Below are positions 45,264 through 54,947 of a stretch of DNA of 64,000 bases, piece after piece. A model generated the notes under the pieces. That model saw only the letters and a list, made by a program, of their open reading frames with translations, searched no databases and was not told the origin of the DNA. Position 1 is the stretch's first letter. Every line of letters begins with the position of its first letter. Source of the DNA: Merluccius polli (taxonomy: Eukaryota; Chordata; Actinopteri; Gadiformes; Merlucciidae); assembly GCA_030340625.1 (NCBI GenBank), contig JAOPHQ010002276.1, positions 62,001-126,000 of the forward strand, given 5' to 3'. The translations under genes were made by a program, and so were the position numbers.

Positions 45264-48084
45264 ATTAAGATTGTCAGCTAAGTTAAGAGAAGCCACACTT
45301 ATCTGAGATAAGTTAAGATAAGATAAGCTAAGAGACCTTCTCCAAGTCCAGAACTTTGTCCTGCATCTCCTTCAGAGCTCCCAGCAGCTCGGCTTCCTGT
45401 AGTCTGGACTGCTCCAGCTGGGTCTGTAGACTGCTCACAAAGGCCTCTGTATACTGCAACAAACAGAGGTCAGCCGTGATCAGATCACGGCCCCCTGGTC
45501 CATAGAACTACTGGTGCACAGTTTAGCTCACCATGCTACTGCAATCCAACCGCATGCATTATGACGCTTACATTTACAATTGGAATTGGTCCAGTATTGG
45601 TCCAGGGAGAAGGCTTCAGCCATCAGTCATGAAAGGTAAAGACAAATGTTTTACTTCTCTGCAAAAATTGTTGTCTGTATTAATTCCTGAGACCCAAAAT
45701 AATGGGAAAATAGGGTCCAGGTTGAAAAATCCTGAAGTTATCCTTTAATATAAATTAGATAGATAGAAATCGAATTATGTTGACTGCTTTTGCCTCCTAT
45801 ATCCTTGAAAATCCTATCAGCAATGGTGTGAAAACAACACTGGAGATGAACCGGTAGATGGCAGTACATATTTAACAATAACCATAGCACTGTATCGGTA
45901 AAGACAGACGAAAAAGATTCCTATAGTAGACTTAACTGACACCACATGAAAGAAAAAAAGAGATTAAATCGCAGAGTAAGTAAAGAAACCAGCAGTTGGC
46001 TGTTTGTGAAAGAAAAGGGTAGGTGTGAGAAAAAAAACCCACGGGGAAATCAGGTCAGAGTTTGCGTGAGTAGCTTGATTCTCGGTTTGTATGGATCATT
46101 TTAGATGATGAATAACTTTTGGAGGTTCTGACTTCTTCTCTAGTTTTATCTGCTGTTTATCCAGGTCGACGCTAAATCATTGTTTGCTTTGTGTCTAGTT
46201 TCTTTTCACAATGTTTTACCTGTAAAGTTAGATTTTGCTGTAGCGTATTAATATTCATATAATTTTCATTTCCATCATGTCAGGTGACATTTTATGTTAT
46301 ATACTACATGTTACCCATTTTGTTGGAGATTTTTCATTATAATATTAATTATTAATATTTTATATTTATAATATAATTTCATATTTTAGTATTGGATATG
46401 AAAATATTAAATAATTAACTTGAATAAATGAAATGTATAAAAAGGGACCAATATATATATATATATCATATATTCTATATACATTAGTTTATTGTTTAAT
46501 CTAAAATGGGTATGTTACACCCCACGTCCCCCTCTGTTGGTGAAAGAAAAGGTTGTTGGTCAGAATGCGCACGGATGAGCACACTTACACACAATGGAAG
46601 TGAATGCTAGCAGCTAGCTATAAGTGTGTTTACCTTCTGCTGCTGTAACTCTCTGATGGTGTCCTGTGCTTTCTCTAGGCTCTCACTGGCTGTGCTGCAC
46701 TGTTGCCGGACCACTGCTAGCTCTCGCTTGATCACATAGTTCTCCTCCGCTTCCTGTGCCCGCGTCACCTGACCCTGGAATGGTGACATCATGGCAGGAC
46801 AGATTTCAGCCAGCAGTTTGGTTGTCACTTTTGGTTGAGGGCCGGCCCGGTTATGATATGAGGCACATGAAGGCAATACCAATGCATGGGGAAATAGCCA
46901 AACTAAGTACCTGTTGATTAAGATATTGTGTTTCAAACAGCATAGTACTAAATATGTTACAGATTGTGATAATCTACTTTTGAAATTAACTAAGATTTTT
47001 ATTTGATGACATATACAGCATGACTGAATTTAAAAGCCAAATGTGTATTTAAGGGAACTGAACTGAAATGATGCTATGTTGGGGGCTCTAGGACGATGCC
47101 TTGGGGTACTCCTAAAAGTTCCGAAGGCCACATGCAACCTCCGACACACAGCTGTTCATGCAGTGAGGGTGTTCAGGAGGACGACGTAAACAAACAGCCG
47201 GTTGGACAATACCCTCATGCTGATGGTTAGCATTCAGAACAGGGGGAACGTGAAGAGCTAATGGAGGGAAGAAGGAGTGAGAAGGAGTGAGGCGAGGACA
47301 GGGAGGAGCAAGTAGGGTCAGTAGAAAAAACAAGCTGTGTTCTGCTGTACTCTACCTGTATCAGTCTGTCTGCCAGAGCAGCACTCTCCTACAACACAGG
47401 GAAGTGGAGGAGCAGGGGAATGAAGTGAAAAGAGAAAAACACAGAGAAACGATACAACGTAGGTGAGGGGAAAGAAAGATAATTCATTGTGGATGAAGCA
47501 GAGCAGAAAAGAGAAAGAGGATATTTGGTAAAATAGAGGAAAGAAAGAGACCCAACAGTGGAAGAGACAACCAATATTTTGACGGAAACGATACATTGAT
47601 GGTGGTGAGTGGAAGCAATTGTAGAGAAGTACGTTTAAGATCATAACAGAGAGAACAGACACATTTCAAGGAAACAGAAAAGAGAGTGAGAGGAAGAGAG
47701 AAAAACCTGGTAACCCCCCCCCCCCCACACACACACACACACATGCATGCACACGTGCACACACACACACACACACACACAAAGAAAAGCTGCTCTTATT
47801 AGCTAAATGTGCTGATGAATGTGTAAATATGCTAAACAGGCATTACTGAATGACATATTTTAGGTTGATTTGATCTCATTTCTGATGTGAAATGTTTGCT
47901 CTGTTTTATTGGAATCCCCTCATGTCAGTGTCGTTAGCATTAGCAGTAGCATTAGCACACACTCTCCTACCTTCTCCAGTGTCTCAATCCTCTGCTTCAG
48001 GAGTCTGTTCTCTGTGCGTAACCTCTGAATGGGAGACACAGCAGGTCAGTCATTTCATGAAGCCTATCAGACACATACACGCGT

Positions 48085-48176
<92 letters not shown>

Positions 48177-51100
48177 TGATCTCAATCTGTTCTTCCATCT
48201 CTTTGTTTTTGATTGCGGTGTACTCCTTCTCAAGTCTAACAGAAAACAGCAAAGCAGAAATATCTCACTTTAGTTCAACAAAAAAAGACTGTTTGGACTG
48301 TTACAAAATAGCACGTCAAGTGCTTTAGAAAGAAAATAAGCACCTTTGCGCACAAGGTTTACAAAAATAATAGCAGCAATATTCAAAGAACTATAAATCC
48401 CACTGGGTAGAGTTAAAGCCATCATCACACTCCCATCACACAGCCATAATCAGGGCTCTTACTTCTTCATCCTCTTGGGGTTGTATTTGACCTGGTAGGC
48501 CCGCAGGATCAGCTTATCTGGGCAACTGTCAAACTGGTGGGGAATCACCTTCTGGAAGTGCTGTTCGGGAAAGAGACAAGAAGAAACACACACACACACA
48601 TGATTAGGGAGGAGAGACAGCACCATTCATGTTTTATGCAGCAGCCAGTTCTGCTCTGAACTGCCTGCCGGCTACAGATGCTCTCAAACTGTGGGAGTTT
48701 TCTCAGCTGTGTGTTTGTTGAACATTTAAGTGATAACACAGGCAGGCAATGTGTGCTCTTTTGTCATGACTTTAATAATAACTATGTGTGAGAAATTATA
48801 ACATGAATATCACTCAGAAGTCTGCTTATTTAACATTATCTATGGTACCTTTTAGTACTGTTCTAGTTGAACGTAAGGACTTTTTAATTCATGAGCGAAT
48901 ACTTGAAAATAGTTGGTAGTTAAAATATGATGCCCAGTCCGTTATCTGTAGCTTTCTCCTCATCATGTCATGTGTAATTTATTTTATTTATTCCAACCTC
49001 TCAAATGTATCTCAATTATGACTCTGATTTGTATTGTCCTTTAAACTAAATTCTTTCCCTTATTCAGCACTTTGTATCGCTGTCTATAAATGTAAATGTG
49101 ATGTGATGTGTAGAGCATATCTGGGGAGGTACCTGGGACATGCCCTCCATGTCCAGCTGGATCAGGTCCGTCTGGTTGTACTGGAGGATGGCCATCCCCA
49201 CACGGAAGATTATCTCCAGGCCCTGGCCAAAAAACACACATCACGCGCTAACACACAAAATATGTTGTTCCAAACCAAAAGGTCACCATTAAACAACCAA
49301 TTGACCAATTAACAGTTTTTGATGTTATAGACCCTTTTCACAGAGGCGTCATCGTAGGATAAACACAGGTGTACATCATAATACTAATTATGGGTCTGCA
49401 CTTTTTATGTACCAGGACACGTAGAAGACTACACTAGGGAAGATAAGTATAATTAGTGTTATGAGTGATACCTGTGTTTGTCCTACGATGACACCTCTGT
49501 GAAAGGAGTCTAAAACGCTGCGTTTACTGTGGCCAGGCTACCAAATTGAAACTGGCGGTTTTAAAAATGAAGAAAGGAAATATTTCTACAATTGCTACAT
49601 TATTGTGACATAATATGGTCGTTGAACCACATTCTATCACCCAGTACCCCTTTAAATGGTACTTGATACTTAAAGAAGCACTATGCAACTCGTTTATCAA
49701 AAATAACCTTAACCATGCAGGTTGAGAGTCGTTCTGATCGTTCTACAACACTTTCTGGGTTGTTTGGTGGGTGTTTCATCTCCCCCTGTTGGGTCCCCGC
49801 GGAAAAACAGAACATGCAACTTCATGTGGCCGTCCCGGCCACTTACGGATGTGACGCAGCGGAAGTATCCAATCGCGCCTCGAAAATGTAGTCAGATTGT
49901 AGTTTCACTGCTTTACGGTAGACCTGGGCGGGGGTGCCAAACATGGGTCCGGCTGAATATAAAGAGTCAGTTGCAAGGCAATTCTGGATCAATCGACAAA
50001 TCCACTATGGATCCATCAAGACCCAAGAGGGGAAGGTCGGAGGAATCGAAGAATAAGAGAAAGGATTATGATAAACAAAGAAACCAGACACGAGTGAACA
50101 TAGGGCGAGCTTATGCGGAATGGCGTCAACTGAGAGACTCGGAAGAATGCAAAACGGACGCCGACTTGGCTGTCTTGCTGCTGAAATTGTAAGTAGCCTA
50201 CCCTTGGGTGAACTTCGTTTTTGTAATGTGGTTTGAGAGTCTGTTGAACAATGTGTTTTGCTCGACCGTTTTATTGTGAGCCCTGTATGTGTTTCGCTTG
50301 GTTGCTTCATGGCTAGCTTGCTAGCTAGTGAGGGTTTATCCTAGCAGTGACTTGCTACCACACATGTTTGTTTGCGGTCCGAATCCAGGTTCTCGTTGTG
50401 TATTACTATTTATTTATCGAAGTGGGGGGCGGGGGGCGTTGTCAATGAGTTTTTACGACAGTGTTGTAGGCCTATTCCGAAGCTGCAGGGGGAGCTCTAT
50501 AGTGAGAAATGCGAGCCCAATTCCGGCGAAAACCCAGAAACAGCGGAGGAATAACCGAGTTGCATAGCGCACCTTTAAAGGGGTAGTTTCGGAATTTTGG
50601 ACATAGGACCTCATTTCCAAGTCAGCCAGTGTGTTATTTATCATTGGAGACGTTTTCAACAAATTGCATGCAGTCCTTCTAGTTGCACAGTTCGCTGGTG
50701 CTAAGCTAGTGCAAGTCAACGGTGACCTAGCCTGCTAATAAAAACAGTCTTACCCACTCCACAGTATACCCAAGGCAAATCAATTATAATGCCAGACTTT
50801 CGATGTAAATGTCTGTTGATAGAATAATGTTAGAAATAAAACCAACCTCGCATGGCATTGCATTTTGAGGGACTTTTTTTTGAGTGTCTCAGCAGCAGCG
50901 TTATACTTCCTGGTAGTAGGCTATGGCAGCGGCGGAGTGATATTACCTAGGTTACCTGGCTCTATAATAGTTTGTTTACCTGCCGCTGTCATTGCTCAGA
51001 ACCACAGACTCAGAGTAGCCTACAGTGCACAAAGGAATTGTATTAGCGAATTATCCTATTCAATAAACAAGACATGGCCACGTTTGAAGGAGATACCGAT

Positions 51101-54100
51101 GTGCCTGCTTTTGAAGACGTTGATGAGGAATTTGTTGTATCCAGCGAACCGTACCTCTACGAGCCGGAATACACGGATGAAGAACTGATTGAGATGGATG
51201 CACAAAGGGGCAAGCTTTTATTGTTACAATTTTTTTTTTAGTCGTTTCGTTTCCAATCCAATGATTCAATCCCGCTACTACTAGGTGTCCGCGCTTCTGT
51301 CACGTGCCTCTTTGTTTACTTTCTGCTGTTGAGATTTGGTTATTGCAAAGTAAAATTCCGCTGCTGATGAGAAACTAGTCCCTCAAACTGCGATGATTCA
51401 TGCAATGCGAGGTTGGTTTTATTTCTAACATTATTCTATCAACACAGACATTTACATCGATAGTCTGGTGTTGTAATTGATTTGCCTTGGGTGTACTGTG
51501 GAGTGGGTAAGACAGTGTTTTTATTGGCAAGCTAGTCGTTACCGTTGACTTGCACTAGCTTAGCACCAGCGAACTGTGCAACTAGAAGGACTGCATGAAA
51601 TTTGTTGAAAACGTCTCCAATGATAAATAACACACTGGCTGACTTGGAAATGAGGTCCTATGTCCAAAATTCCAAACTACCCCTTTAAGGACAGGTGGTT
51701 AAGTTACTTAATGTCCTCCCATGCTCCCATGTGCAACATACCTCATACATGAAGATGTCGAAGATGCGCGTGGCGATGGGCAGGGGGAGGAAGGTAAGGA
51801 AGAGGGTGAGGAACCAGGAGGAGGCATACATGGAGGTGTGGAAACTCTGGGAGCGGAAGTGGACGTTGAGCTCCGGAAGCTGCTCCTGTTGGAGGCGGAG
51901 GTAGGGAGTGGTAAGGGAGGATGAGGGAGAGGAAGAGGAGGTAGAGGAGGAGGAGGAGGGAAGGGTTGGAGGAGGGGAGGATTGGAGAAAGGGAGGAGGA
52001 GGAGGTAGAGGAGGAGATGGAGGGGGTGGGGGAGGAGGAGGAAGAGGCAGAGGAGATGGAGGTAGAGGAGGAGGAGGAGAAAGAAAAGGAGGAGGAGGAG
52101 GAGGAGCAGGAGTGGGTTTGAGAGAGCAGGGGAGGCAAAGAGGAGGAGAAGGAGGAGGGAGAGGAGGAGAGGAGGGGGTGGTGGCGAAGGAGAAGAGAAG
52201 GAGGAGAAGAGGAGGAAGAGCAGAGGGAGGTTCAGTGAATGCCAGAAAGCCAACAGTAAAATATAATCATGAGTCAGCTGAAAAGGCGAGTGAACTATAA
52301 CTGTAACAAGAGGCTGAAGGGAACAACGTAGAGTCCGTTGCCCTGCAGGGATGAAGGACACTTCTCTAAAGAAAGCTTTACATTTGATTACATTATTAAT
52401 TATTTGATTATTCATATCACAACATTTTTATACACCTCAAACCGTGTATATATCATACGGATCATGACTAAATGATATCACATCATTAATTTAAGTTTTA
52501 TTATTATCATGTAATTCTATATTAACTACATTTTACAACTTATTTATGTGGATTGTATTCTCACACATTAAATGAGTTCAGTTAACTAAATAATTGGTGG
52601 ATTATTCAGTTTTAAAGAGTTACATTTACAAACATAGTAAATTGGTTTTCCATTTTACTATATATTAGTTTTGGTGTCCTCATTGTATTTTCCCACCATT
52701 GGTCGGCACAAACCAAACTGAATGAGAGAGCATGACTTGGTGGTTGGAGTCTTGGATGCAGGGGCGGACTGGGAACAAAAATCGGCCCGGGCATTTTTGT
52801 CCTGGACTGGGCTTGGGGTTGCGCGATTGTTGACCGGGGGGGGGGGGTGCTGCGCGATTGTTGACGGGGGGGGGGTGCTGCGCGATTGTTGACCGGGGGG
52901 GGGGGGGGGGGGGGGGGGGTGCTGCGCGATTATTGACGGGGGGTGGGCCCAGAAAAACACTGGACCGGCCCAAATGCCCATTGGCCCACCGGGAATTTGC
53001 CCGGTATGCCCAATGGCCAGTCCGTCCCTGCTTGGATGGATTACTTTATTCTATGAACAATGTACATGCAGTGAAAAGTGCTATAGTAGAGCTTTCATAT
53101 TTTCCACATATTCAATAAATAATCTTATCCTGTTACCATACAGCTTTCATTGCCAGATGCACCAAGAAGAGTTCACCTGAGTTCACCAATATAACACGCA
53201 CACGGCTGCCCCCTGGTGGAGAACATTGTCACAGCAAGACTTATTTTTCGATCAACAATCTTATGTGACCAACGTTTTACCTGCAGTAGATACTCAAACT
53301 GGTAGATGCAGAGGCCCAGCTCAGCCATGCTTGGTTTAAACAGCTCCCTCAGACGATACTCCTGCATTAGACGCACAAACACACAGAAGGCCTCCTCCTC
53401 TGGCATCTGGCACATGGAGAGGAGTAAAAAGTAATTAAACAAATACAAAATAAATCTGTCTACTATAAAATGCGCCAATGAATCATTCATATTTGTTTCT
53501 GTGTTTTGAGTACTACATTGTAACAAGTACATAACATGTAATACATAGTACATCAATACTTCAATACGACATCCATGGACTCCCTTAACATTATACTAAA
53601 TAAACATGTGAATGAAGTGTTGATGGTTATTGTTGAGAAACATGGCTGTTACCTGCATGAGCAGCAAGCCCACGATGAACGCACTCCCCTGGCAGTAGCC
53701 CACCTCCCGATCAACCAGGGAGTACGCCTGAAAAAAAAAAACACACACACACACACATCCTGTTATGTCACTAGTCATGATGACTAGTCGTGACTTGTCT
53801 ACAGTAAGGAGATGCTGATGCCGTGGACTTAGTTGTAAGATACGTTAACTCTCTGTCATCATGGGTAGAGTAGTCCTTAGTTAGTGCTACAGTCTGACTA
53901 GTACTCGTCACTAGTCATTAGCAGTGTGTGCAACAGTGGCTCAGGAGGTAGAGCCACAGGTCGCCTGTTAACCGCAAGGTTTCTGGTTTGATTCCCTGCT
54001 CCCCCTAGCTAAGTGTCGAGGTGTCCCTGAGCAAGACACCCCACCCTAACTGCTCCCAATGAGCTGGCTGTCGCCTTGCATGGTTGAATGTGGGAGGTGA

Positions 54101-54599
54101 ATGTGAGGAAATAATTGTAAAGCGATTTTAGTGGCCACAGGTTATAAAAGCTCAATATAAATGCAGTCCATCTATATTTACTAGTTATGACTTGAGCATT
54201 GTGTGTCTTTTTTTGTTCTCTCAAAGGCGACATATGTTGGTACATATAAAACAAACACAATATTTAGAAATACCATTGAGATTATCGAGAGCAAAATAGT
54301 TTAAGGCACTGTAGTTAACAAATGAATACTACAAAAATGGCGGTGTGTGTCTAACCTTCATGACGTTGAAGAGAACCTCCTGCCCCAGGCTGTCCTGGCC
54401 CTTGAAGAACTCGTGTTCGGGGTAGGTGCGGGCGATGTCCCGGCGGATCAGCTTCTCACACGGCGACGACATCTTCAGCAGCTCCGAGTACTGGTTCTTC
54501 ACAGGCATGTCGGTGGCATTGCCTAGCAACTGCCAGACAATTGCCCTGAAGTGATGGGGAATGCCCTTTCTAATCAACTCCTGGTTGACAGAAAGAGAC

Positions 54600-54653
<54 letters not shown>

Positions 54654-54913
54654 AAAGCGAGATTAAATCATTTGATATTCTGTCTCTGCTAAAAGATAGT
54701 GACCAGATTTAAACGAATTAAACAATGACCATTCCAAACCAGTGCCATATGTGACCTGCCATGAAATGTTTTAGTAATTTTAGTAAAAACAACAAAAAAG
54801 CAAAAAAAAGGCTAAATTGAATCTCTTTCATCAGCAATTTTGTTGATAATGGGGTCCAATGTCACTTTGGCTTGTTTTTTATTGTCCCCCAGGTTTGTTT
54901 GTCTCTGTCTACT

Positions 54914-54947
<34 letters not shown>

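Noticed and set aside
44803..45306. Long frames rich in Val-Cys or Thr-His dipeptides
   Set aside because: CA/GT microsatellite translations around a real evi5l exon.
51708..52415. 235-residue leucine/proline-rich minus-strand frame
   Set aside because: Only 51885-51742 in this frame is real (evi5l exon); the rest is the polypyrimidine tract.
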